DNA of 64,000 bases from Bacteroidota bacterium (lineage in GTDB: Bacteria > Bacteroidota > Ignavibacteria > Ignavibacteriales > Melioribacteraceae): the NCBI GenBank assembly GCA_021820065.1, contig JAKAEE010000005.1, positions 20,781-84,780 of the forward strand, written 5' to 3'. The notes beneath the pieces were generated by a model that made no database searches, was not told where the DNA came from, and was given only the letters and a program-made list of their open reading frames with translations. Below are positions 49,769 through 59,211 of this stretch, piece after piece. The position numbers and the translations under genes are program-made. The first letter of the stretch is position 1; each line of letters opens with the position of its first letter.

Positions 49769-51802
49769 ATGAAATCATTTAAACTTCTTTTCGTCATTCT
49801 ATTATTAGCAATTGCTGGGAATAGCTATTCCCAACAAAAACAAAACGGTGATTTCTTAACTCGTGCAATCGATAAATCTGTCGATCCGGGCGTTGACTTC
49901 TTCAAGTACGCGACCGGAACGTGGATGAAAAACAATCCGATTCCCGAAAGTGAAAGGGCCTGGGGTATCGCGAATCTAGTGATGGAAGAAACTTATTCCA
50001 GAGTTAAACAGATTTTGCAAGAAGCACAAAAATCTGAATCACCGATCGGAAGCAACAAACAAAAAATCGGCGACTTCTATTCTTCCGGTATGGACACGCT
50101 TAGTATTGAAAAGCAAGGCATCGCACCCCTCAAACCGGAATTGGAAAAAATAGATCAAATAAAAAGCAAAGAAGATCTCATCAACGTTATCACGCTGCTT
50201 AAACGAGAAGGTGTCGGCGCAATGTTTGGCATTGGTGTTGGACAAGATGATAAGAACAGCGAACAATATGCTTTGTTCATGTACCAAGGCGGGTTGGGAC
50301 TTCCTAACAGAGAATATTATTTTAGAAAAGATGCGCGCACAGAGAACATCCGTAATGAATACAAAAAGCACATTGCCAAAATGTTTCAGTTGCTTGGTGA
50401 GAATCCTATCAACGCAGAAAAATTTAGCGACGATGTTTATCAGATGGAAGTATTTCTAGCAGATTCTTCCAGAAAACTTGAAGACTTGAGAGATCCGTAC
50501 AAGAATTACAATAAAATGACTCCTGCACATTTGCAAGAAATCTCGCCGCGTATTAATTGGAAGGAGATAATTAATCTAGTTGGCGCAAGTAAAATGGATT
50601 CTGTTGTAGTTGGGCAACCGGAATTTTACAAACAACTCAGCAACGCAATGGATAAATATTCTTTGAATCAATGGAAAGAATATTTGAAATGGCAATTAAT
50701 AAATTCACTTGCAGATAGATTGAGTTCTCCTTTTGCAAAAGAAAATTTCCATTTCAGGGGCACGGTGATGACCGGCGTTAAAGTGGAACGTCCGCGATGG
50801 AAAAGAATTCAAGATGCAACCGAACGTGCAATGGGTGAATTAATCGGGCAAGTTTATGTTAAGAAGTATTACTCTCTGAAAACGAAAATGCGGTATGAAA
50901 AAGTTGTTGATAATATGATTTCAGCTTTTGCTGCAAGAATTAAAAAACTCGATTGGATGAGCGATCAAACTAAAGAGAAAGCGCTTTACAAATTATTCCA
51001 TATCACAAAGAAAGTCGGCTATCCAGATAAATGGAAAGATTTTTCAAAACTTTCTGTTGACCGGAAATCCTACGCAAGAAATACAATCGACTCAAGAATT
51101 TTTTGGTTTGATAGAGGAATAAACAAGCTGGGCAAACCGGTTGATCGTTTGGAATGGGACATGACTCCGCAAACTTACAACGCTTATTATAATCCGTCGA
51201 ATAATGAGATTGTACTCCCAGCCGCAATGTTCATTGTTCCCGGCGTTCCGGATTCGCTGCTTGATGATGCAGTTGTTTATTCCTATGCAGGCGCTTCAAC
51301 AATAGGACATGAGATGACACACGGTTTCGATGATGAAGGAAGACAGTACGATGCAAAAGGAAATTTGAAAGACTGGTGGACAAAAGCTGACGAAGAAAAG
51401 TTCAAAGCCAAAACTCAATTGATGGTTGAACAGTTTGATAATTATGTTGTGTTGGATAGTATGCACATAAACGGTAAAGCAACGCTAGGAGAAAACATTG
51501 CCGATCTCGGCGGACTTGTAATCGGTTACGATGCATTCAAGAAAACGGAACAGTACAAAAGCGGTAAACCGATAAATGGTTTAACACCATCGCAAAGATT
51601 TTGGCTTGGTTACGCGTACTCGTGGCTGGGACATACACGACCGGAAGCATTGGCACAACAAGTAATGACCGATGTTCATTCGCCAAACTTTTTGCGTGTT
51701 AACGGACCGTTAAGTGATATTTCAGCTTTCTACAAAGCATTCGATGTTAAAGAAGGTCAATCGATGTGGAGACCGGAGAACAAACGTGTGAAGGTTTGGT
51801 AA
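49769..51802 (+). CDS. pepO: M13-family metallopeptidase (neprilysin/PepO-like)
   Basis: STIGHEMTHGFDDEGRQYD (HExxH), ENIADLGGLVIGYDAF, NGLTPSQRFWLGYA; signal peptide. Confidence 0.94.
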   Translation: MKSFKLLFVILLLAIAGNSYSQQKQNGDFLTRAIDKSVDPGVDFFKYATGTWMKNNPIPESERAWGIANLVMEETYSRVKQILQEAQKSESPIGSNKQKIGDFYSSGMDTLSIEKQGIAPLKPELEKIDQIKSKEDLINVITLLKREGVGAMFGIGVGQDDKNSEQYALFMYQGGLGLPNREYYFRKDARTENIRNEYKKHIAKMFQLLGENPINAEKFSDDVYQMEVFLADSSRKLEDLRDPYKNYNKMTPAHLQEISPRINWKEIINLVGASKMDSVVVGQPEFYKQLSNAMDKYSLNQWKEYLKWQLINSLADRLSSPFAKENFHFRGTVMTGVKVERPRWKRIQDATERAMGELIGQVYVKKYYSLKTKMRYEKVVDNMISAFAARIKKLDWMSDQTKEKALYKLFHITKKVGYPDKWKDFSKLSVDRKSYARNTIDSRIFWFDRGINKLGKPVDRLEWDMTPQTYNAYYNPSNNEIVLPAAMFIVPGVPDSLLDDAVVYSYAGASTIGHEMTHGFDDEGRQYDAKGNLKDWWTKADEEKFKAKTQLMVEQFDNYVVLDSMHINGKATLGENIADLGGLVIGYDAFKKTEQYKSGKPINGLTPSQRFWLGYAYSWLGHTRPEALAQQVMTDVHSPNFLRVNGPLSDISAFYKAFDVKEGQSMWRPENKRVKVW

Positions 51803-51827
51803 AAGTGATAATTCTAAAATTATTTTG

Positions 51828-51856
51828 AAGCCGGAGTTAATTCCGGCTTTTTTACT
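51828..51856 (+). terminator. Intrinsic terminator after pepO
   Basis: GCCGGA-GTTAAT-TCCGGC then T-run. Confidence 0.75.
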
Positions 51857-52175
51857 TTTCCAAAATCACTCCCGCCATTGCCTCAAAATAAAACCTAACC
51901 ATGATTGTACTACGTTTCATTTCCGATGTATCAAATTATTCTTTTGGATTTATTAAATTCTTTTTGTTAGCTTATTGTCAAGTAAAGGGGTAACCTGGAA
52001 TCACCATTCAGTGAGATAAGTTTTTTGAACGCTCTATTTTAAAGTGGGGAATAGTCCGCTTTATAAAAAAAATCCCGACATATTTATAAGAGAAATAGAT
52101 AAATCGTTTCTTCCTTTCCGGTTCGTGTGCAGGTTGGAAAACAACGTGTTACTAAATAAATATGTTGAGGGTATT

Positions 52176-54335
52176 ATGAAAAAAGTATTACAGCTTTTTA
52201 TATTTATTCTTTTCTATAACATCAGTTTTGGACAATCGCTTTTTGTTGAAGAATTCAACTACACCACTGGAGATTTATTAACGGCTCACAACTGGGTTCA
52301 AAGCGGAACTTCCACGACCAATCCTCTCAGTATTTCCTCGCCTGGATTGACTTATACAAACTATCCTTCGGTTGCCGGAAACGCTTGCACTTTGGCACTC
52401 ACGGGACAGGATGTTTATCAAAGTTATACTGCACAATCTTCCGGCAATGTATATCTATCATTTTTATTGAATGTTCAAAGTACCGGAACGGGTGATTATT
52501 TTATTGCACTATCACCTTCTACAAGTCAGACTAATTATTATTTACGCGTTCATATTAAATCGAATGGAAGCGGTTTCTCCATGGGCTTGAGCAAATCCAA
52601 TGAAGTTACCGGCGGATCAATTTATGGTACAACTGTTCTAAATTTCAACACAACTTACTTAGTTGTTTGCAAACATACTTTTGTTGCTGCTGCTACAACT
52701 GATGACATTGAAAGTGTTTTTGTTTTCAACGATCCACTGATTCCCGCAACCGAACCATCAACACCGGAAGTAGGCCCATATACAAATGCCACGAAGAACG
52801 ACCCGGCTGATTTGGGATATGTTACAATCAGGCAGGGTAGCACAGGTGCATCGGCTCTTTTAAAAATTGACGGAATTAGATTAGACACTTCTTGGTCAGG
52901 ATTATTAGGTCAATCAGGACTTGTTGCGCCGTTAGCAACAGCGGCATCAAACGTTACAGCAAACGGTTTTACTGCGAACTGGAACAGTGTGAATACTGCT
53001 ACCAACTATATACTTGATGTTTCAACCGCAGCCGATTTTTCAACATTTGTTGCTGGATTCAACATGAAGGATGTTGGGAACGTTACAACGTTTGATGTTA
53101 CCGGTCTGGATCCGAATACTACTTATTATTATAGAGTACATGCTTGGGACGGAACCAATGCAAGTACGCATTCAAACTCAATAACTGTAGTTACTGTTGT
53201 TGTAGCACCAGTTGCAACTGAGGCAACAAATGTTACTACAACCGGATTCACGGCTAATTGGAATGCATCGACTGGAGCAACAAATTATTGGCTGGATGTA
53301 TCAACGGCATCAGACTTTTCTGCATTAGTTACTGGTTATGATAACAAAGATGTTGGTAATGTAACGACTTACGATGTTACTTCTCTCAGTACAGGAAATA
53401 CTTATTATTATCGTGTACGCGCTTCTAATGCGAATGGAATAAGTACAAACTCAAGTATAATAACGGTTGGCACTGGTGTGCTAGCTGCCCCGCTTGCGCT
53501 AAGTGCAACCAATATTACCACGACAAGTTTCACCGCTAGATGGAACAGTTCGGCAACTGCGACAACTTATTTGCTGGATGTATCGACAGCATCAGACTTT
53601 TCTACATTCATTACAGACTACAACGGAAAAGATGTTGGGAACGTAATGAGTTATAATGTTACTTCGCTAAACTGCAGTACGGTTTATTATTTCCGCGTCC
53701 GCGCTTCTAACAGCGGAGGCGCAAGCGCGAACTCAAATACAATAACGGTTACCACACTGTTGGCGGCACCCGTTGCTACAGCGGCAACAAATATTACAGC
53801 AACAGGATTTACTGCAAATTGGAATGCTTCTACCGGCGCGACTAACTACTGGGCTGACGTTTCAACTACGGACGATTTTTCAAATGTTCTAACTTCGTAC
53901 AATAATAAATCTGTTGGGAATGTAACGACATGTATAATTATCTCTCTAACACCCAACACTACTTATTATTTCCGTGTGTGCGCATCCAACAGTAGCGGTA
54001 CAAGTCCATATTCAAATACTATTATTGTTACAACAAACGTTACCGGTGTTGATGATATGTTAACCTTACCAACTAGCTTTGATTTGTCGCAGAATTATCC
54101 GAACCCGTTTAATCCGACGACAACAATTCAGTACCAAATTCCCAAAGAGACTTTTGTTAGTATTAAAGTTTACAACGTGATTGGAAGCGAGATTTCGACT
54201 TTAGTTAATAGTATGAAATCGCCCGGAACTTATGAAGTAAGATTCAATGCCGGTCAATTAACAAGCGGAATTTACATCTATAAAATTCAGGCAGGACAAT
54301 TTTCACAAATGAAGAAAATGGTTCTGGTTAAATAA
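52176..54335 (+). CDS. Secreted protein with four fibronectin type III repeats and T9SS C-terminal sorting domain
   Basis: Signal peptide MKKVLQLFIFILFYNISFGQ; four 'ATN(V/I)T..GFTANWN...VGNVTTYDVTSL...YYYRV' repeats; LSQNYPNPFNPTTTIQYQIP...MKKMVLVK. Confidence 0.85.
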   Translation: MKKVLQLFIFILFYNISFGQSLFVEEFNYTTGDLLTAHNWVQSGTSTTNPLSISSPGLTYTNYPSVAGNACTLALTGQDVYQSYTAQSSGNVYLSFLLNVQSTGTGDYFIALSPSTSQTNYYLRVHIKSNGSGFSMGLSKSNEVTGGSIYGTTVLNFNTTYLVVCKHTFVAAATTDDIESVFVFNDPLIPATEPSTPEVGPYTNATKNDPADLGYVTIRQGSTGASALLKIDGIRLDTSWSGLLGQSGLVAPLATAASNVTANGFTANWNSVNTATNYILDVSTAADFSTFVAGFNMKDVGNVTTFDVTGLDPNTTYYYRVHAWDGTNASTHSNSITVVTVVVAPVATEATNVTTTGFTANWNASTGATNYWLDVSTASDFSALVTGYDNKDVGNVTTYDVTSLSTGNTYYYRVRASNANGISTNSSIITVGTGVLAAPLALSATNITTTSFTARWNSSATATTYLLDVSTASDFSTFITDYNGKDVGNVMSYNVTSLNCSTVYYFRVRASNSGGASANSNTITVTTLLAAPVATAATNITATGFTANWNASTGATNYWADVSTTDDFSNVLTSYNNKSVGNVTTCIIISLTPNTTYYFRVCASNSSGTSPYSNTIIVTTNVTGVDDMLTLPTSFDLSQNYPNPFNPTTTIQYQIPKETFVSIKVYNVIGSEISTLVNSMKSPGTYEVRFNAGQLTSGIYIYKIQAGQFSQMKKMVLVK

Positions 54336-54402
54336 AAAATTGAAACAATTAAAGAGATAAAAATTAGTGTCTTAATAACTTAAAAATTTTGAAGGGGTAG
54401 TT

Positions 54403-57400
54403 ATGAAAAAAATAATTCTTCTTTTAATAATTTCAATATTCCTAGCATCGAATATTAGTCAAGCTCAGACAGTAGATGACTTTAATTATGCAGGAAATTT
54501 AAATGCGAACGGCTGGTCAACGCATAGCGGTAGTGGCTCCAATGTTATTGCAACTACAACGGGGTTAAGCTATTCTGGATATATCAATAGTGGAATTGGA
54601 AACGCCGCGCTGCTAAAAAATCTTGGTGGCGAAGATATTAATTATACTGCTGGGGTAGGCACCTATAATACTAACGGAACAACTGTTTATTTTTCTTTTA
54701 TGGTGAATGTTACTGAAAGCAGCACTAGTAAAACTGGAGACTATTTTATTCATATTGGTGATCGAACAAGCGCCACAAGTTTTACAAGTTTTAGTGCACG
54801 TGTCTTTGAACGAGTTGTCTCTGGGTCAGTTAATTTTGGTATCTCGAATACTTCAACTGCAGCCTACGGAACTACTAATTTTTCAAGAAATACAACCTAT
54901 CTAATGGTGGTAAAATATACTATCAATACAAGTGGAAATGATAGAGCCGATCTTTGGGTGCTTTCTTCCGGCATTCCAAGTAGTGAAACTGCTGCTGGTT
55001 CTCCAGAATTGTCCTCTACTACTACTGCAGGTCAAGATGTTATAGATGCACTTGCTTTGAGACAAGGATCATCTACCACCTCTGTTCAAACTGTTGTTGA
55101 TGGAATCAGAATTGCTAAATCTTGGAACGACTTGCTATTTATACCTCAAGCAACTTCTGCAACAAGTATTGTGGCTACTAGTTTTAATGCGAATTGGAAT
55201 TCTGTTGGTGGAGCTTCAGGATATTATTTAGATGTATCAACAGACAACACATTTGCTGATCCGACCCAATTTGCTTCAGGGTTCAACAATAAAGATGTTG
55301 GGAATGTAACAACTTATTCCGTTACGGGACTTACAGCTGGTGTAACATATTATTATAGAGTACGAGCTTATGATGCAAGCGCGAATGCAGGACCAAGTTC
55401 AAACACAATTTCGGTTACAACTATTCAACTGATTTTAGGTTCAACTGAAGCTGCTGCTCTAAATTATACTGAAGGTGATCCAGCAACGGTAATAACAGCA
55501 TCCACGGTTATTACCTCGTCAATTGCAAATTTAACTGGCGGAGTTGTTCAGATAACTAACAACTATCTAAATGGTCAAGATGTTTTAGCTTTCACCAATG
55601 TACTGCCGATCACTGGAAGTTGGGATGCGACCACCGGAAAATTAACTTTAAGTGGCACCGATACTTATTCCAATTATCAAGCTGCTATTAGGAGCGTCAC
55701 TTATCAAAACACTTCTCAAAATCCTAGCACACTTCAAAGAACGGCAAGCTTCACAGTTAGTATCGGATCTTTTAACAGCAACACTGTTACACGGAATATT
55801 TCTATCACACCAGTAAATCAAGCGCCTGTTTTAGCGGCGATAGAACTTGCGGCACTTTCGTATAGTACGGGCGCAGGAAAACAAATAACTAATACAGTAA
55901 CTGCTGAAGATGTAGATAACACCACAATGTCAAGCGCTACTGTTCAAATAACCGGCAACTACACTAATGGGCAAGATTTACTTTTATTTACAAATCAAAA
56001 CGGGATCTCTGGTAACTGGACAGCAGCTACAGGCACACTTGTTCTTAGCGGATCGTCTTCTGTTGCAAACTATCAAGCAGCGTTGAGAAGTGTTCAATTT
56101 CAAAATACGTCTGTTAGTGCAAACACACTTCAAAGAACGGTCAGTTTTACATTGAATGACGGAACAGCAAACAGCAATGTAGCAACAAGAAATATTGATA
56201 TAAATAATACTCCGGTGCTCGCATCTATTGAAGGCACTCAATTATCGTATGCACCTGGAGATCCTGCTACGCCAATTACTTCGTCTATAACGGTCAACGA
56301 TCCCGATCCGGCTAATCTTGCGGGTGCAATAGTTCAATTCAGCGGTTATTACGAATGGGGTAAAGATGTGCTAGCGTTCACAAATGCAAATGGAATTACT
56401 GGAAGTTGGAATGCAACAAATGGCGTGTTAACACTTACAGGGGCATCATCGGTTGCAAATTATCAAACAGCGTTAAGAAGTGTAACGTATAAGAATACAA
56501 GTGCTACCCCGGTTAAGCTCATCAGAACAATAAGTTTTATTGTAAATGATGGTGTCGCTAATAGCAATGCAGTGACAAGAGATATTAACTTAGGGTTTAC
56601 TCCTCCAACTTTGAGTGGGGTAGAGATTACTGCACTCTTGTACAAACAAAGTGATGGTGAAAAGAACATTTCAAATTCTGTTACTATAAGTAGTCCTAGC
56701 TCACCATTTATGAATAGTGCAACTATTAAAATAACTGGTAGTTACAAACCTGGAGAAGATATACTAACATACCCCAGTCAGAACCAGATAGTCTCTGAAT
56801 GGGATCCGAATAGCGGTCAGATTAATTTAAGCTGGATCTCATCAGTGGCAAATTATGAAGCTGCGTTGAGAGGAGTTACTTACAAAAATATCAGTAGCGC
56901 TCCAAATACATCGACAAGAACAGTAAGCTTTACTGTAAGTGATGGATTTAATACTACAAATACTGTTACAAGAAATATTAATGTTAGCAAAATTACGATT
57001 GTAACTATTACAACTATTCCACAGGAAGGGGGTACTGTTACTGGTAGAGGTTCATATTTCTCTGGAAATAACGTTGTCGTTACTGCTACACCTAACTCAG
57101 GTTACCACTTTGTAAACTGGACTGAAGGCGGAACGGAAGTTTCAGCAAATACAAGTTATACTTTTACAATAAATGCGAACAGAACATTAACAGCAAATTT
57201 TGCTTTGCAGAAATGTACTGCTGCAACAACTTCTAATCCAACTGATGGCGGCACAACTGCCGGTGATGGTACATTTGATTATGGTACGTCTGTGACAGTC
57301 ATCGCCACTCCAAACCAAGGATACGAATTTGTTAACTGGACTAGTAATGGTACTGTAGTTTCGACATCTGCAAGTTATACATTTACTATTAATGGCAATC

Positions 57401-58008
57401 TGAATCTAGTCGCTAATTTTATGATGCTGCCCATTTTAACTGTTACACCCGACTTCGTTGCAGTTGATCATGCTGCGGGAACAGGTTCGTTCACGGTTAC
57501 AAATTCCGGTGGTGGAACAATGGCTTGGGCAGCAGTATCAGACATCTTCTGGATTAAGATTAAAAGCGGTGCCGCCGGTTCAAATAACGGAACAATTAAT
57601 TTCAGCTATGATCATAATAACAGTGCATCAAGAATTGGAACAATTACAATCACTGCTGCTGGGATAAGCGGTAGTCCAAAAGTAGTTGAGGTTAGACAGA
57701 ATGAATTAGCAACCTATGTGGAAACTCTTAACATGGGTATTCCTAACGAATTCAAGCTCGATCAAAATTATCCTAATCCATTTAATCCATCTACTAAGAT
57801 TAGATACGGTTTACCGAAAGAAAGTAATGTTGTGTTAACCGTCCATAATATTTTGGGTGAAGAAGTAGCTAGACTTGTTGATGGATACCAGAATGCGGGT
57901 TATTACGAAGCTAATTTTGCAGCAACTAATTTGAGCAGCGGAATTTATGTATATCGTATTTCTGCGGGTAACTATATACAGATAAAGAAAATGCTTTTGA
58001 TGAAATAA
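54403..58008 (+). CDS. Large secreted repeat protein: paralogous N-terminal domain, FN3, four cadherin-like repeats, two InlB-B-like repeats, BACON-like domain, T9SS tail
   Basis: Repeats 'GDPAT.IT...V.ITG.Y..GQDVL.FTN..GI.G.W...G.L.LSG..SVANYQAALRSVTY.NTS'; 'GGTVTGRGSYFSGNNVVVTATPNSGYHFVNWTEGG' x2; LDQNYPNPFNPSTKIRYGLP. Confidence 0.85.
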   Translation: MKKIILLLIISIFLASNISQAQTVDDFNYAGNLNANGWSTHSGSGSNVIATTTGLSYSGYINSGIGNAALLKNLGGEDINYTAGVGTYNTNGTTVYFSFMVNVTESSTSKTGDYFIHIGDRTSATSFTSFSARVFERVVSGSVNFGISNTSTAAYGTTNFSRNTTYLMVVKYTINTSGNDRADLWVLSSGIPSSETAAGSPELSSTTTAGQDVIDALALRQGSSTTSVQTVVDGIRIAKSWNDLLFIPQATSATSIVATSFNANWNSVGGASGYYLDVSTDNTFADPTQFASGFNNKDVGNVTTYSVTGLTAGVTYYYRVRAYDASANAGPSSNTISVTTIQLILGSTEAAALNYTEGDPATVITASTVITSSIANLTGGVVQITNNYLNGQDVLAFTNVLPITGSWDATTGKLTLSGTDTYSNYQAAIRSVTYQNTSQNPSTLQRTASFTVSIGSFNSNTVTRNISITPVNQAPVLAAIELAALSYSTGAGKQITNTVTAEDVDNTTMSSATVQITGNYTNGQDLLLFTNQNGISGNWTAATGTLVLSGSSSVANYQAALRSVQFQNTSVSANTLQRTVSFTLNDGTANSNVATRNIDINNTPVLASIEGTQLSYAPGDPATPITSSITVNDPDPANLAGAIVQFSGYYEWGKDVLAFTNANGITGSWNATNGVLTLTGASSVANYQTALRSVTYKNTSATPVKLIRTISFIVNDGVANSNAVTRDINLGFTPPTLSGVEITALLYKQSDGEKNISNSVTISSPSSPFMNSATIKITGSYKPGEDILTYPSQNQIVSEWDPNSGQINLSWISSVANYEAALRGVTYKNISSAPNTSTRTVSFTVSDGFNTTNTVTRNINVSKITIVTITTIPQEGGTVTGRGSYFSGNNVVVTATPNSGYHFVNWTEGGTEVSANTSYTFTINANRTLTANFALQKCTAATTSNPTDGGTTAGDGTFDYGTSVTVIATPNQGYEFVNWTSNGTVVSTSASYTFTINGNLNLVANFMMLPILTVTPDFVAVDHAAGTGSFTVTNSGGGTMAWAAVSDIFWIKIKSGAAGSNNGTINFSYDHNNSASRIGTITITAAGISGSPKVVEVRQNELATYVETLNMGIPNEFKLDQNYPNPFNPSTKIRYGLPKESNVVLTVHNILGEEVARLVDGYQNAGYYEANFAATNLSSGIYVYRISAGNYIQIKKMLLMK

Positions 58009-58027
58009 AGGTAGATTTATAAATAGA

Positions 58028-58056
58028 ATAAAAAAGCCCCGGATTATCGGGGCCTT
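58028..58056 (-). terminator. Intrinsic terminator of tRNA-Thr (- strand)
   Basis: GCCCCG-GATTAT-CGGGGC with A-run on + strand, i.e. T-run on - strand. Confidence 0.7.
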
Positions 58057-58061
58057 TCCAG

Positions 58062-58134
58062 AGCTGGCGGGCGGACTTGAACCGTCGACCTGCTGATTAC
58101 AAGTCAGCTGCTCTACCAACTGAGCTACGCCAGC
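58062..58134 (-). tRNA. tRNA-Thr (anticodon UGU)
   Basis: GCTGGCGTAGCTCAGTTGGTAGAGCAGCTGACTTGTAATCAGCAGGTCGACGGTTCAAGTCCGCCCGCCAGCT; 7-bp acceptor stem, D/anticodon/T arms; one A-C mismatch in the T stem. Confidence 0.93.
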
Positions 58135-58172
58135 ATTTATTTTTTACAATCAATCTTTTAAGAACTTTCGAC

Positions 58173-58267
58173 ATGCTGATTATCCCGACACGTCGGGACT
58201 GCTCTACTCCGTCAAAGCCGGACAAGCAACTGAGCGGAGTTTATCCCGCTTTAAGCGGGACCAGCAA
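58173..58267. repeat. Degenerate partial tRNA-Thr copy interrupted by short palindromic sequences
   Basis: TGCTGATTA, CTGCTCTAC, CAACTGAGC and CCAGCA blocks in the same order as tRNA-Thr, separated by TCCCGACACGTCGGGA, TCCGTCAAAGCCGGA-type and TCCCGCTTTAAGCGGGA. Confidence 0.6.
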
Positions 58268-58405
58268 TTCATAATTTTGCGGCACAAATCTAATATAAAT
58301 TACGTTTCCACGCAATAAACTGAAACCACTTTACTTAGTCGTCTATAAATTTCTGCTCACCTATAAATTGAATATATTAGAAACATAAATGTAAATGTTA
58401 CTGAA

Positions 58406-59161
58406 ATGACAAAGAATGAACTAAAGTATTATTCGTCGCTGCTGAATAAAAAACAACGCAGGGAAGAAAACAAAATTCTTGTGGAGGGACGTAAATTAAT
58501 TACAGAAGCAATTGGTTTCGGCTACGAGTGCGAAATTCTTTTTGCCGCAAAAGAAAGCTTTGAAGAAGACAAAGATTTTTCCGGATTGATTCAAAAGAGA
58601 AAGATTAAAATTGAATTTTTGAAAGCGGCTGAACTATCGAAACTCAGCGATACAAAAACCAATCAAGGATTGATAGCCGTTTTCCGAACAGCGAAATTGG
58701 CTGATCATACTTCGGCGAAACAAAATATGATCGTTGCACTCGAAAATGTATCCGATCCCGGAAATATGGGAACTGTCATTCGCAACTGCGACTGGTTCGG
58801 CGTTAAAGAAATTATTTTAAGCAGTGACTGTGCAGAAGTTTTCAGTCCCAAAGTTATTAGAGCATCTGCAGGATCGGTTTTTCATGTTGTCGCTAAAGAG
58901 TACAAAAATTTCTATGATGAGTTAGCGCTGAGAAAAAAAGCGGGCTACAAAATTGTCTGTGCTGACTTGAAAGGAGAAGATGTTTATTCCTTCGATTTGA
59001 AAGACAAAATAATTGTGGTATTTGCTAACGAGGGGAATGGTCCCACACAGCACATAAAACAACTGACCGATATTTTTGTAACAATTCCAAAACGCGGGGA
59101 AACCGAATCGCTAAATGTTGCGAGCGCTTCTGCGGTAATTCTTTCCGAACTGACAAAATAA
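58406..59161 (+). CDS. TrmH/SpoU-family RNA 2'-O-methyltransferase
   Basis: LVEGRKLITEAI, ALENVSDPGNMGTVIRNCDWFGVKEIILS, VFANEGNGP, IPKRGETESLNVASASAVILSEL. Confidence 0.94.
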   Translation: MTKNELKYYSSLLNKKQRREENKILVEGRKLITEAIGFGYECEILFAAKESFEEDKDFSGLIQKRKIKIEFLKAAELSKLSDTKTNQGLIAVFRTAKLADHTSAKQNMIVALENVSDPGNMGTVIRNCDWFGVKEIILSSDCAEVFSPKVIRASAGSVFHVVAKEYKNFYDELALRKKAGYKIVCADLKGEDVYSFDLKDKIIVVFANEGNGPTQHIKQLTDIFVTIPKRGETESLNVASASAVILSELTK

Positions 59162-59211
59162 AAAAGCCCGCCTATGTGCGAGCTCTTCTAAAAACTTATT
59201 TACCGCCAATT

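Noticed and set aside
57835-58119. 94-aa - strand ORF (MVEQLTCNQQVDGSSPPASSGKAP...)
   Set aside because: Translation of tRNA-Thr and its terminator plus antisense of the T9SS gene; a common false ORF over tRNAs.
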